A DNA stretch of 64,000 nt from Marinimicrobium hydrolyticum (GTDB taxonomy: Bacteria; Pseudomonadota; Gammaproteobacteria; Pseudomonadales; Cellvibrionaceae). The stretch is from NCBI RefSeq assembly GCF_030848505.1, contig NZ_JAVDDU010000005.1, forward strand, positions 62,001 to 126,000, in the 5' to 3' direction. A model generated the notes under the pieces. The model was given only the letters and a program-made list of their open reading frames with translations, was not told the origin of the DNA and made no database searches. Shown here one piece after another: positions 45,617 through 54,787 of the stretch. Made by a program: the position numbers and the translations under genes. Position 1 is the stretch's first letter, and each line of letters begins with the position of its first letter.

Positions 45617-46168
45617 CTAAGTCACGTTGTAACGCAACAACACTGAGCCGGTCGGAAACTGCGTTGTGCCTATGAGGTCTAGTTCTGCTCGCTTTTTTAA
45701 TCCACGATACGCTTGGGGCCCTTCAGTACCGATAAAAGGTTGAGTCAGGATATGAATTTCATTAATTAGCCCTTCATTCAGCAAACTAGTGGCGAGCCTG
45801 GGGCTGCCAAAAATTACGACGGTACCCGCCAACTTCGTTAGCTCATTTTTAAGTGGTTCAAGGTCAGGTCCGCGTACATGATTTGTGTTATTCCAGGTTA
45901 ATTCAATCGGCCTGCTGGAGATCACAAGCTTGGGCACCGTATTGAGCGCATTGGCTAGGGCTGCTGTCATCTCGGGCAAATCACTTCTGGTTGCAGCGTT
46001 GGGCCAAAACTCCATAAACAGATCGAACGTGTTCCGACCTAAAACTAAAGCATCAGCGGATCGCGCCAAATCAATGGCGTATTGATGGTGGGCGTCATCG
46101 ATGATGCTATCCAGGTGGTGACATAAGCCGCTCGCGGTAGTGTTTATCGAATGAATCACGTGTGCCAT
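45617..46168 (-). CDS. Dihydrofolate reductase family (RibD C-terminal-like) protein
   Basis: 183 residues of the YyaP/RibD-C fold: ALVLGRNTFDLF, PKLVISS, GTVVIFGSPRLATSLLNEGLINEIHILTQPFIGTEGP. These proteins bind NADPH, but their substrates are mostly unknown; it is not the housekeeping DHFR. GGGAG precedes the ATG at 46168. Isolated gene, divergent from the dioxygenase-like gene. Confidence 0.85.
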   Translation of the reverse strand: MAHVIHSINTTASGLCHHLDSIIDDAHHQYAIDLARSADALVLGRNTFDLFMEFWPNAATRSDLPEMTAALANALNTVPKLVISSRPIELTWNNTNHVRGPDLEPLKNELTKLAGTVVIFGSPRLATSLLNEGLINEIHILTQPFIGTEGPQAYRGLKKRAELDLIGTTQFPTGSVLLRYNVT

Positions 46169-46375
46169 TATCCAGCTCCCGTTAAATTAAAGGTCAGTTT
46201 CTAATGTGGTCGATTGACTCGCTCCGTTTTCGACACATGACAACTCTCCGGTGGATGAACAGGTACACCTGACTCACCCGCGGCGTGTCAGTCCTCTGCT
46301 CAGCCACTAATGTCATTGGCTTTTGATCCGCGGGCTCGTCTATGATGGGCACTAGCGTTCATGTGGAGCAGTGCC

Positions 46376-47188
46376 ATGACGACAAAACCCGACATCCTTT
46401 ACATCTCCCACGGTGGTGGGCCTCTGCCACTGCTGGGCGACCCGGACCACCAAGAGCTGGTTGCGCACTTAACCGCCATCGCCGGGCGCCTACGGCGACC
46501 CTCGGCCATTGTGGTAATCAGCGCCCATTGGGAAGCATCCGTGCCAACGGTCACCAGTGGGGAGCAGCCATCACTGATTTATGACTATAACGGCTTTCCG
46601 CCCGAGTCCTACGAAATTCAGTACCCATGCCCGGGTTCTCCAGTACTGGCTGACCGTGTGTATCACGCCTTAACCCAAGCGGGATTGGAAGCGGCACAAG
46701 ATCCCAAGCGCGGGTTTGACCACGGGTTGTTTGTGCCCCTCAAGTTGATGTATCCGGAGGCGGATATTCCCTGCGTTCAATTATCGCTGGTCAAGTCGTT
46801 GGACCCTGATGCTCATCTAGCGATGGGAAAGGCGCTGCAAGCGCTGGATTGGGACAACCTTCTGGTGATTGGCTCGGGCTTTTCCTTTCACAATATGAGC
46901 GCCTTCTTCGCGCCTGTTACACCGGAAACCGAAGCGCGCAACCACGCGTTTGAAACATGGCTAACGCACACCTGCACCGCGCCCGAACTGAGCGAGCCCG
47001 AGCGCGCCGAACGCCTGCGGCAATGGGCCAGCGCCCCCGAGGCCCGTTACTGCCACCCACGCGAAGAACACCTGCTGCCACTGCATGTGTGTTACGGGTT
47101 GGCCGAACGGCCCGCTGATTGGCATGAGTCTGTGCGGGTACTAGGCAAAAAAGCGGGTATGTTTTATTGGCAGGCTGGCGCCAATTAG
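46376..47188 (+). CDS. DODA-type class III extradiol dioxygenase family protein
   Basis: 270 residues. YgiD/LigB-type fold with the metal-binding His residues in LYISHGGGP, VISAHWE and FDHGLFVPLKL, and a conserved GSGFSFHNM and HPREEHLLPLH. Plant homologues open the DOPA ring; the bacterial substrate is unknown. ATG 46376 has GGAG seven bases upstream; the frame also allows 46361. The 3' end overlaps the converging gene by 4 bases. Confidence 0.88.
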   Translation: MTTKPDILYISHGGGPLPLLGDPDHQELVAHLTAIAGRLRRPSAIVVISAHWEASVPTVTSGEQPSLIYDYNGFPPESYEIQYPCPGSPVLADRVYHALTQAGLEAAQDPKRGFDHGLFVPLKLMYPEADIPCVQLSLVKSLDPDAHLAMGKALQALDWDNLLVIGSGFSFHNMSAFFAPVTPETEARNHAFETWLTHTCTAPELSEPERAERLRQWASAPEARYCHPREEHLLPLHVCYGLAERPADWHESVRVLGKKAGMFYWQAGAN

Positions 47189-48150
47189 CGACGCTTAAAA
47201 CTCAAGCGTATAGCGCCCGCAACCAAAAGCAAAACCAAAAAAGCGCCGAATAAAAGAGCGTAAGTTGGGCGGTCAGCTTCTTGATGATAAGGGGTAGGAC
47301 TCGCCTCGGGCACGTTGCTCGCAGGCATTTCGCCATTAAGACTTGTCATACGGGCTACACGATTCGGTGCACTCGAATTCTGATGCTCGGTAGCGATGGA
47401 GCTCACAGTTTCCTGGCGTACTGGCTGCTCTCCATCGTCCCTAGTGTCTAGCTGGGGCAGGGGGTCCGTAGAGCGGGCACTGTCCTGCGCTGTTTCACTA
47501 TCCGCGCTTGATGCCCCCATTTCCTCGATCGCTTCGTGTATGGACCGTTTTTCCTGTTCCGCCGTTACGGGTTGGCTTCGATCCATGTTCTCGAACTTAC
47601 GTTCAATATCAGCCGTAGATACGGAAGAAATGCCTCGCTCGAGCCGCGACTCGAGAATCTGAACGATAGAGTTCCAATGCTCATCACTAATAAAGGCGAT
47701 CTCCTTACCATCATTGATCCACCCAGGGCCGAGGTACAACCGCTTGAAGCGGTCACTCGCCAACAGATCCACCACATACACAGGATCTTCCGGAATCGGT
47801 ATAACCATTTCCACCGCCTCCGCCATATAGGGCATGATCAGCTCGTAGAATTGACGCCCGCTCGCGCGCATCATCATCGGGTCCGACGACAATGGTTTCG
47901 TCAGCCCCGAGGACTGGGTCCCGTCAGTGGTGTATACCAGTATGCGGAGAACGCTGGTGTAGTCGAAATAGTCTTGGCTGGCGGCCGTACGGTTTTCCTC
48001 TTCGGCCCAAGTGGCGATTGATATTGCACATAGGAGCGAAAAAAGAACAATTTTGATTGTTCGCACCAAGAAGTTTTCTTCTCGAGTCTGGAGGAGAGCT
48101 GTAAAAATATGCTGAGAATTTCGTGGAATAGAGTACGATAAAGCTTCCAT
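47185..48150 (-). CDS. Exported protein of unknown function with C-terminal membrane anchor
   Basis: 321 residues. A start at ATG 48150 is supported by AGGAG; the hydrophobic export signal (IKIVLFSLLCAISIATWA) lies after an unusually long 30-residue N-region. A globular middle (DYTSVLRILVYTTDGTQ... FKRLYLGPGWINDGKEIAF) and a Ser/Glu-rich disordered stretch lead to a C-terminal segment TYALLFGAFLVLLLVAGAIRL with a basic tail. Not recognised. Codon and base composition become more AT-rich from here to 49.3 kb. Confidence 0.65.
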   Translation of the reverse strand: MEALSYSIPRNSQHIFTALLQTREENFLVRTIKIVLFSLLCAISIATWAEEENRTAASQDYFDYTSVLRILVYTTDGTQSSGLTKPLSSDPMMMRASGRQFYELIMPYMAEAVEMVIPIPEDPVYVVDLLASDRFKRLYLGPGWINDGKEIAFISDEHWNSIVQILESRLERGISSVSTADIERKFENMDRSQPVTAEQEKRSIHEAIEEMGASSADSETAQDSARSTDPLPQLDTRDDGEQPVRQETVSSIATEHQNSSAPNRVARMTSLNGEMPASNVPEASPTPYHQEADRPTYALLFGAFLVLLLVAGAIRLSFKRR

Positions 48151-48187
48151 TCTAATCTCCTAAGTCAATACTCTTTTCTTGCCCATC

Positions 48188-48367
48188 TTACTTGTTTATC
48201 GAATCTTGGAATTCACCCCAAATGCTAGGATACTCTGGGTTGTGAATGGTTTCGCCAGGCTCCAATTCTCTAATGGATTTTACTTCGAGCCCTAATCCGT
48301 CCTCAGTCTTAAAAAAACGGCCGCTAACTTCAACGGGTAGGCCGTCAAGAATCTCTGTTTCTATCAT
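48188..48367 (-). CDS. Small ORF, unknown (possible gene remnant)
   Basis: 59 codons: begins MIETEILDGLPVEVSGRF and ends in EFQDSINK. Composition looks protein-like, but there is no ribosome site before the ATG. The frame stays open for 14 more codons upstream (WPILLDHYNLPLNR) to a TAG, so this could be the 3' remnant of a longer gene. Confidence 0.35.
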   Translation of the reverse strand: MIETEILDGLPVEVSGRFFKTEDGLGLEVKSIRELEPGETIHNPEYPSIWGEFQDSINK

Positions 48368-48416
48368 ACGGTTGAGTGGCAGGTTGTAGTGGTCAAGTAA
48401 AATTGGCCACTACAGG

Positions 48417-48719
48417 TTAGATGTGCTCATTGTGCAAGCTCTTAAATGCACCCACCCATGTAGCAGTTCTGGGGTTAGTAATGCCACACTCTATTTGAGC
48501 CTCGCCTAGACGAACTAGCGCATACTCGATTTCTTTCCGTTGCTTGACTGAGCTAGAAATACCAGCCTGATCTGCGATAGAGCCGGCACCACCCCAAAGT
48601 TCGTTCGAAACGAGGAAGGCACTAAGTCCATCTTCCGATTTAGTGGAATCCTCAGCCAGATCAGCTGTGTAGGCTTCCCCCGCCGCTCTGAGCGCTTGCA
48701 CGAGTACTCTGACTTGCAT
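48417..48719 (-). CDS. Small protein, unknown
   Basis: About 100 residues, soluble, mixed helical (VLVQALRAAGEAYTADLAEDS... ISSSVKQRKEIEYALVRLGE). ATG 48719 is preferred because GAGGTGA lies directly upstream; the frame continues to ATG 48740. No domain recognised. It sits in the AT-rich patch with other orphan genes. Confidence 0.5.
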   Translation of the reverse strand: MQVRVLVQALRAAGEAYTADLAEDSTKSEDGLSAFLVSNELWGGAGSIADQAGISSSVKQRKEIEYALVRLGEAQIECGITNPRTATWVGAFKSLHNEHI

Positions 48720-48831
48720 CCTCACCTCGACCTCCATCATCTAAACATTTTGTACACCGGCAAATAATGAGCGCGAGTGAAATATTTTTTCGAAGCCCGA
48801 GATGGGCTGGGTTCTGGCGCTTGTTGCATGG

Positions 48832-49254
48832 CTAGTCAGGTCGGCATAATACAGCCACTCTAACTACTTTGCCCTCTAGTACATTGACGTAATAGGGGCA
48901 CCACCTCTTTTCAAAAGTGTGGGAATAGCGATGCGCAATATATGACGGTGCTCTTTCAAGAGAGTCAGTAGAAAATTCTTCACCTACACAAACATCAATT
49001 CCTATACATACACCATCCTTGTCAGACGCGCCACCGACTAGTGTCCCATCACTAAATGCGTAAATCTCAAACCGATCGTACCGGTGAACATAGTCGAACC
49101 AATCGAATGCTTCCTTCGACTCCAACGGCGCCCCTAAGACTTCGATGATTTCTGATAGATCTGAATTGACGCTTAAGCCATTGATATAAGAGTCACTCTC
49201 AGAAAACACAGAGTTTGAAATCAATATGAATACGATCAGAACTATTAGGCGCAC
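48832..49254 (-). CDS. Small secreted protein, unknown
   Basis: 140 residues from a GTG start at 49254 (AAGG seven bases upstream). N-terminal signal peptide RLIVLIVFILISNSVFS. Four Cys in the mature part (GVCIGIDVCVG, KRWCPYY, AVLCRP) may form disulphides. Not recognised. AT-rich relative to the rest of the window, consistent with recent acquisition. Confidence 0.6.
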   Translation of the reverse strand: MRLIVLIVFILISNSVFSESDSYINGLSVNSDLSEIIEVLGAPLESKEAFDWFDYVHRYDRFEIYAFSDGTLVGGASDKDGVCIGIDVCVGEEFSTDSLERAPSYIAHRYSHTFEKRWCPYYVNVLEGKVVRVAVLCRPD

Positions 49255-49342
49255 TTTTCTGCCTTGTAATAATTAAATCTACGAAATCAGGCGATATATC
49301 CTAGGGACCACCCAACGCCTGCCCGTCTGTTTTGGCGAAGTA

Positions 49343-49375
49343 AATCTTTATATCACGGCATAGGCGCAGTTTCAC
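49343..49375. repeat. 33-bp dispersed repeat, copy B
   Basis: Counterpart of 43086-43118 in the same orientation: the first 18 bases are identical and the remainder matches at 10 of 15. It lies in the 486-base gap before the cellobiose phosphorylase gene. Confidence 0.6.
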
Positions 49376-49592
49376 TCATCTGGGGCGGTAGCCCCTTCTG
49401 GTCATGGGCGGCTGGTTACTTTTCTGCGGCCACTAAGGCATGTAACGGGGTATCAGAACCGGTTTGGTGTTTCGAACGTTCGTAACCCACTGATTTCCAA
49501 AGACCGGTGTAACCAAGCCCACCCATGAGTGGTCCAAAAGACTATAACCCAGCCACCCCCTCCAAGCTCCCCAAATACCCCTAAAACCACAC

Positions 49593-49620
49593 AAAAACCG
49601 GCCCCTGGCCCCCGGTTTTT
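49593..49620. terminator. Rho-independent-type hairpin upstream of cellobiose phosphorylase
   Basis: 9-bp stem AAAAACCGG / CCGGTTTTT enclosing a C-rich loop, followed by CTCTCTCC. It insulates the following gene from upstream transcription. Confidence 0.6.
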
Positions 49621-49634
49621 CTCTCTCCCCCCGC

Positions 49635-49663
49635 TTAATAAACCGCCAGTAACTTGCTAGAAT
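49635..49663 (+). promoter_or_regulatory. Candidate promoter of cellobiose phosphorylase gene
   Basis: TTAATA (49635-49640), 17-base spacer, TAGAAT (49658-49663); four of six and five of six consensus bases. It lies 78 bases before the ATG and directly after the terminator-like hairpin. Confidence 0.4.
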
Positions 49664-49740
49664 GCCCACCTTTTATCCCAAGGCCACTCTCGACAGGGAA
49701 GGCCGCCCAGCACTGCCCTACAAAAACAACGGAGCTCCCA

Positions 49741-52176
49741 ATGAAATTTGGTCACTTTGACGATGCTGCTCGTGAGTATGTAATTACCGATCCCAAGACC
49801 CCTTATCCCTGGATCAACTACCTGGGCAACGAGGATTTTTTCAGCCTGGTGTCCAATACCGCGGGTGGTTACACCTTCTATAAGGATGCCAAGTTCCGCC
49901 GTTTGACCCGCTACCGCTATAACAATGTGCCGGTGGACGATGGCGGTAAGTACTTCTACATCAATGACGGTGGCGACGTGTGGAGCCCCGGCTGGAAGCC
50001 CGTTAAAGCGGATCTGGACGAGTACAGCTGCCGTCACGGCCTGAGCTACACCCGCATTACCGGCGCCCGCAATGGCGTTGAGGCGGAAGCCCTCTACTTC
50101 ATCCCCCTGGGTACCTGGGCCGAGGTTCAGAAGGTGAAGCTGAAGAACACCTCTGATCAGCCCAAGAGCCTGAAGCTGTTTTCCTACGCGGAGTGGTGTT
50201 TGTGGAACGCTGAAGACGACATGACCAACTTCCAGCGCAACTACTCCACCGGTGAGGTGGAAGTGGAAGGTTCGGCCATTTACCACAAAACCGAGTTCAA
50301 AGAGCGCCGTAACCACTACGCCTTTTACTCCGTAAACGCGCCGGTGCAGGGTTTTGATACCGATCGCGAATCCTTTGTGGGCCTGTACAACGGCTTTGAC
50401 CGCCCAGACGCGGTGATGGAAGGCAAGCCGCGAAACACCATCGCGCACGGCTGGTCACCCATCGCTTCCCACTACCTGGAAGTGGATCTGGCGCCGGGCG
50501 AAGAGCGCGAGTTCATTTTTGTGCTGGGCTACATCGAAGTACCGCCGGAGCAGAAGTGGGAAAGCAAAGGCGTGATCAACAAAGACCCCGCCAAAGCCGT
50601 GATGGCCCGTTTTGATACCGCTGAGAAGGTTGAGGCGGAGCTGGCCAAGCTGAAAGATTACTGGGCCAACCTGCTGTCCACTTACCAACTCGACAGTGGT
50701 GACGAGCGCCTGGACCGGATGGTTAACATCTGGAACCAGTACCAGTGCATGGTGACCTTCAACATGAGCCGCAGTGCCTCCTTCTTTGAATCCGGCATTG
50801 GCCGGGGCATGGGCTTCCGCGACTCCAACCAGGATTTGATCGGCTTTGTGCACCAGGTGCCGGAGCGGGCCAAGCAGCGCATTCTGGATATCGCCGCCAC
50901 CCAGTTTGAAGACGGTTCTGCCTACCACCAGTACCAGCCGCTGACCAAGCGCGGTAACAACGCCATTGGCGGTAACTTTAACGATGACCCCCTGTGGTTG
51001 ATTCTCTCCACTACGGATTACATCAAGGAAACCGGCGATTTCTCCATCCTGGATGAGCAGGTGCCTTACGACAACGACGAGAGCAAGGCCACCAGTCACT
51101 TTGAGCACTTGAAGCGCTCCTTCTACCACACGGTCAACAACCTGGGCCCGCACAATCTGCCCTTGATTGGCCGCGCGGACTGGAATGACTGTTTGAACCT
51201 GAACTGCTTCTCTGAGGACCCGAACGAGTCCTTCCAAACCACGGGCAACAAGACCGGCAAAACCGCTGAGTCTTTGATGATTGCCGGTTTGTTTGTGCTG
51301 TACGGTAAAGAGTTCATCAAGCTGTGCCGGGAAATTGGCAACAACGATGAAGCCGACGCGGCTCAGAAGCACGTGGACAACATGATCGAAGCGGTCAAAG
51401 CCCACGGCTGGGACGGCGACTGGTACCTGCGCGCTTACGACTACTACGGCAACAAAGTGGGCAGCAAGGAGAACGAGGAAGGCAAGATCTTCATCGAATC
51501 CCAGGGCTTCTGCGGCATGGCCGGTATCGGTCAGGAAGAGGGCATGGTAGAAAAATCCATGAACTCGGTAAAAGAGTGGTTGGATTCACCTTACGGTATC
51601 GTGCTGCAGCAGCCAGCCTTTACCAAGTACTACATTGAGTACGGTGAAATCTCCACCTACCCAGCCGGTTACAAGGAAAACGCCGGTATCTTCTGCCACA
51701 ACAACCCTTGGATCATGATCGCCGAGGCGCAGTTGGGCCGTGGTGACCAGGCGTTTGAATACTACCGCAAGATCTGCCCAGCGTACCTGGAAGAGATCAG
51801 TGACCTGCATCGGGTAGAGCCTTACGTATACGCGCAGATGATTGCCGGTAAGGACGCCTTTAAGCCAGGTGAAGCGAAAAACTCCTGGCTGACCGGTACC
51901 GCTGCCTGGAACTTCGCGGCCATTACTCAGTATATCCTGGGTGTTAAGCCGGACTACCAGGGCCTGTCCGTGAACCCGGCCATTCCCAGCGATTGGGACG
52001 GCTTTAAGGTTACCCGCAGCTTCCGTGGTGCACGCTACAACATTGAAGTGCGTAACCCGAATAAAGTCAGCCACGGCGTAGCCTCGGTAACCGTAAACGG
52101 TCAACCGGTGGAAGGTCATGTGCTGCCGGTTCTGGAAGCGGGTAAGACTCACGAAGTGGTCGTAACACTCGGCTAA
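49741..52176 (+). CDS. Cellobiose phosphorylase (GH94)
   Basis: Phosphorolysis of cellobiose to glucose 1-phosphate and glucose, saving ATP on cellulose breakdown. 811 residues, no signal peptide, so cytoplasmic. ATG 49741 with GGAG upstream; [15 protein letters not shown] is a typical N-terminus. [10 protein letters not shown] carries the catalytic Asp, and the C-terminal [22 protein letters not shown] and YNIEVRNP complete the fold. Codon use is strongly biased (few rare codons), suggesting high expression. Needs a cellobiose importer not seen here. Confidence 0.93.
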   Translation: MKFGHFDDAAREYVITDPKTPYPWINYLGNEDFFSLVSNTAGGYTFYKDAKFRRLTRYRYNNVPVDDGGKYFYINDGGDVWSPGWKPVKADLDEYSCRHGLSYTRITGARNGVEAEALYFIPLGTWAEVQKVKLKNTSDQPKSLKLFSYAEWCLWNAEDDMTNFQRNYSTGEVEVEGSAIYHKTEFKERRNHYAFYSVNAPVQGFDTDRESFVGLYNGFDRPDAVMEGKPRNTIAHGWSPIASHYLEVDLAPGEEREFIFVLGYIEVPPEQKWESKGVINKDPAKAVMARFDTAEKVEAELAKLKDYWANLLSTYQLDSGDERLDRMVNIWNQYQCMVTFNMSRSASFFESGIGRGMGFRDSNQDLIGFVHQVPERAKQRILDIAATQFEDGSAYHQYQPLTKRGNNAIGGNFNDDPLWLILSTTDYIKETGDFSILDEQVPYDNDESKATSHFEHLKRSFYHTVNNLGPHNLPLIGRADWNDCLNLNCFSEDPNESFQTTGNKTGKTAESLMIAGLFVLYGKEFIKLCREIGNNDEADAAQKHVDNMIEAVKAHGWDGDWYLRAYDYYGNKVGSKENEEGKIFIESQGFCGMAGIGQEEGMVEKSMNSVKEWLDSPYGIVLQQPAFTKYYIEYGEISTYPAGYKENAGIFCHNNPWIMIAEAQLGRGDQAFEYYRKICPAYLEEISDLHRVEPYVYAQMIAGKDAFKPGEAKNSWLTGTAAWNFAAITQYILGVKPDYQGLSVNPAIPSDWDGFKVTRSFRGARYNIEVRNPNKVSHGVASVTVNGQPVEGHVLPVLEAGKTHEVVVTLG

Positions 52177-52193
52177 ACACCAGAGCGTTGCGG

Positions 52194-52234
52194 AAAAGCG
52201 CGGCACCACAGGGATGTGGGCCGCGCTTTTTTTT
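52194..52234 (+). terminator. Rho-independent terminator after cellobiose phosphorylase
   Basis: 11-bp stem AAAAGCGCGGC / GCCGCGCTTTT with an inner CCACA/TGTGG extension and eight T in all after the stem. The remaining gap to 52476 contains TGTAAAG twice (52343-52360) but no certain promoter. Confidence 0.9.
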
Positions 52235-52476
52235 GTCTTTTTCTATCCTCCCGTTTTCCTTCGGCTCTGCCTCGCTTTTCCTGTTCTTTTGCGCTCTGCA
52301 GCCCTCTGATGCTTTCTGATTGCCCGTAGTGAGTACGCGTTGTAAAGATACTGTAAAGTTCGTGCACCACTGTGGCTCAATACCACGGGGTAGGTTACAC
52401 TGTGAGAAAGATGAAATACGCGCCAATTATGGATGAGCCCCGTCTTGCATGGATACACTCAACCGAGGAGGCTTCC

Positions 52477-53346
52477 ATGGTTAGCTTTACCCGCCAACTG
52501 GCACGCTGTGCTTGTCTGGTCCTTACCGCATTTGTTGCATCGCCGCTTTGGGCCCAACCTCAAGTGATTCACCTCAATCAACCGTTGGATGACAATGGGA
52601 AATACGCTTACGCCGCGTTAGAGCTGGCGCTGAGCGAAATTGACCACAATTATCAGATCGAAATACGAGCTGGCGAGCAAACCCAGGCGCGGACCATTGA
52701 AGAGGTGGCCAGCGGCGCCTTAAGTATTATGTGGGCGGCCACCAATCAGGAGATGGAGGATGCTCTGCGGCCGGTGCGTATTCCCCTGTACAAGGGGCTG
52801 TTGGGCCACCGCATTTTTATTATCCACAAAGACAGCCAGGCACGCTTTAACCGGGTTGAGACCTTTGAGGACTTAAAGCAGATCAGCTTTGGGCAGGGCA
52901 CCACCTGGGCCGACACGGAAATCCTTCGTCACAACGGCCTTGAGGTGGTCACCGCCAACAAGTTCGACAGCTTGTTTTACATGGTGGATGGGGGCCGGTT
53001 TGATGCCTTCCCACGCGGGGTTCAAGAGCCCTGGTCAGAGGTGCCGGCGCGCTCGCACTTGGATCTGGCAGTAGAGCGCCGTGTGATGCTGGTGTACCGG
53101 ATGCCGTTCTACTTATTTGTTAGTAAGGCGAATGAGCAACTGGCTCAGGATCTTGAGCGCGGGTTAAGCCTGGCAATTGCCAATGGTCGCTTTGATGAGT
53201 TGTTTTTTGGTAGCCCCATGGTGCAGAGCGTTTTGGAGCTGGCCAACTTGCAAGAGCGACTGACCTTTCAGCTGGAAAATCCAACCCTGCCGCCGGAAAC
53301 GCCCGTTGATCGGGAAGAGTTATGGTTGGATCTGGATTCGCTGTAG
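52477..53346 (+). CDS. Periplasmic solute-binding-like protein (type 2 fold)
   Basis: 289 residues from ATG 52477 (GAGGAGG nearby); the frame is open to 52372. Signal peptide ends near PLWAQP. Alternating alpha/beta segments such as LYKGLLGHRIFIIHK, FEDLKQISFGQGTTWADTE and GGRFDAFPRG fit the SBP_bac_3-like fold, but ligand Arg/Asp positions typical of amino-acid binding are not obvious. No permease or ATPase beside it, so an orphan sensor or chemoreceptor partner is possible. Confidence 0.7.
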   Translation: MVSFTRQLARCACLVLTAFVASPLWAQPQVIHLNQPLDDNGKYAYAALELALSEIDHNYQIEIRAGEQTQARTIEEVASGALSIMWAATNQEMEDALRPVRIPLYKGLLGHRIFIIHKDSQARFNRVETFEDLKQISFGQGTTWADTEILRHNGLEVVTANKFDSLFYMVDGGRFDAFPRGVQEPWSEVPARSHLDLAVERRVMLVYRMPFYLFVSKANEQLAQDLERGLSLAIANGRFDELFFGSPMVQSVLELANLQERLTFQLENPTLPPETPVDREELWLDLDSL

Positions 53347-53359
53347 TTGAAATGCAAAA

Positions 53360-53387
53360 CGGGCGAACCGATCTACCGGTTCGCCCG
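53360..53387. terminator. Terminator hairpin between solute-binding-like gene and xylanase
   Basis: 11-bp stem CGGGCGAACCG / CGGTTCGCCCG, loop ATCTAC. On the minus strand it is followed by TTTT, so it mainly ends the xylanase transcript. Confidence 0.75.
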
Positions 53388-53414
53388 CTCAAGTAAACCC
53401 ACTCCCTTAATTCG

Positions 53415-54677
53415 CTAGGAACAGGGGCGCCCGCGCAAGGCGTCCGCTACACCCATGATGGCGGGTTTGGGCTCCAGATCTCCAGTAAACAGTAGCGGCC
53501 AGGGGTTGCCGGAACTAAAGTGGCTGAGGGCCGTCAGCCAAGTGTTGTCGTCGGATACGCCCCAGACAGTAAAGCCGCCGCGTTGTTCTTCGGGTACCAC
53601 ATCCATATAGGCCTCAACGATTTCACAGTAGCGCTGCTTTTGCCGGTCGGCCAGTTCCTGCGTGTACGGTTCGAAGGATTCACCGCCGTAGGGGTTATAG
53701 GCGGCGACATCCAGCTCGGTTATTTTTACCTTCAGTCCGCGTTCAACTACCTGTTCAAAAGCCTCGCGGATATTGCTAATGCTGGGCCAACCTATATAGA
53801 TGTGCATCTGGAAGCCAATGCCGTCGATGGGCACGTCCCGCTCGAGAAAGTCATCCAGCATGCCCAGTACACCCGGCGTATCGTCCCCGCCTCTCAATTT
53901 CGCCCCATTGGGAACGAGGTTGAAGTCGTTGTAGTACAGGTCTGCGCTGGGTGCGCCGGCGCGGGCGCCTCTAAAGGCTGCTTCTATAAACTCAGGCCCT
54001 TCGGCATGGTAACCAAACACTGAGCCTTCTCCATTAGAGTTGCAGTTTTGGACTGGGTCACGATAGGCCCCATTGCCCTGAAACGCCTCGTTGACCACGT
54101 CCCAGCTAACAACTGTGCCGGCGTAGTTGGTCTCATAGTGGCTGGCAACGGTTTCGGCGTGCTCGTACACCCGATCTAAAAAGTCTTCTTTATCACCTTC
54201 GAAGTTTCTAGCCCAGGCCGGTACCTGATAGCAGGAGTGCCAAACCAGTGCATGGCCATGCATGGTCATATCATTCTCAGCAGCGTATTCCACGAGTCGG
54301 TCGGCATTATCGAACGTATAAACGTCCCAGTTGTTGTGCAGGTAACTCATTTTCATAATGTTACCGGCAGTCAACTGGTTAAAGTGCTTTTCAATTACGG
54401 GTCGTTCGGCTTGTGGGGGCATACCGTTTTGGCCGTCCACAGACACACCAATGGGGAAGCCTGCCAGCTCGTACAGGTGCTCAAAGTCCAGCTCGGCAGC
54501 CGGGACTGCCTCAGGTTCGGGGTCCTGATCCTGATTCGTGTCATCATCCGCCGGAGGCGTAGTAGTTGGCGGTGTAGGTGGGGGCGGCATGGGGTCGTTG
54601 CTGGAACTGCTACAGCCAGTTGTTGCCAGTAGAACAACCAGGGCAAGACTAATGAACTTGCCGGACAAGTTGAACAT
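53415..54677 (-). CDS. GH10 endo-1,4-beta-xylanase, lipoprotein
   Basis: 420 residues. Lipobox in VVLLATTGCSSSS indicates a lipid-anchored surface or periplasmic xylanase; a Pro/Thr/Asp-rich linker of 40 residues separates anchor and barrel. The GH10 domain has HGHALVWHS, the acid/base Glu in WDVVNEAF and the nucleophile Glu in KITELDV. It is distinct in layout from the first xylanase of the window (secreted with a sorting tail), so the two could act on different xylan forms. Confidence 0.94.
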   Translation of the reverse strand: MFNLSGKFISLALVVLLATTGCSSSSNDPMPPPPTPPTTTPPADDDTNQDQDPEPEAVPAAELDFEHLYELAGFPIGVSVDGQNGMPPQAERPVIEKHFNQLTAGNIMKMSYLHNNWDVYTFDNADRLVEYAAENDMTMHGHALVWHSCYQVPAWARNFEGDKEDFLDRVYEHAETVASHYETNYAGTVVSWDVVNEAFQGNGAYRDPVQNCNSNGEGSVFGYHAEGPEFIEAAFRGARAGAPSADLYYNDFNLVPNGAKLRGGDDTPGVLGMLDDFLERDVPIDGIGFQMHIYIGWPSISNIREAFEQVVERGLKVKITELDVAAYNPYGGESFEPYTQELADRQKQRYCEIVEAYMDVVPEEQRGGFTVWGVSDDNTWLTALSHFSSGNPWPLLFTGDLEPKPAIMGVADALRGRPCS

Positions 54678-54787
54678 GGGGTGTCTCCTTATTGTTAATC
54701 AGACTACTAGGTTACGTTGGTTCCAGGTTATTTACAAACTCCCCGGCAGACCACCGAAGGCTTGCTGATTACGGAAACACCGAGATG

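Noticed and set aside
49433-49669. 78-codon ORF on - before cellobiose phosphorylase
   Set aside because: It overlaps the terminator-like hairpin and the promoter, has no ribosome site and ends in the leader.
49657-51405. Long frames on - opposite cellobiose phosphorylase
   Set aside because: The + strand protein is a clear GH94 enzyme with intact motifs; the minus frames arise from its strong codon bias.
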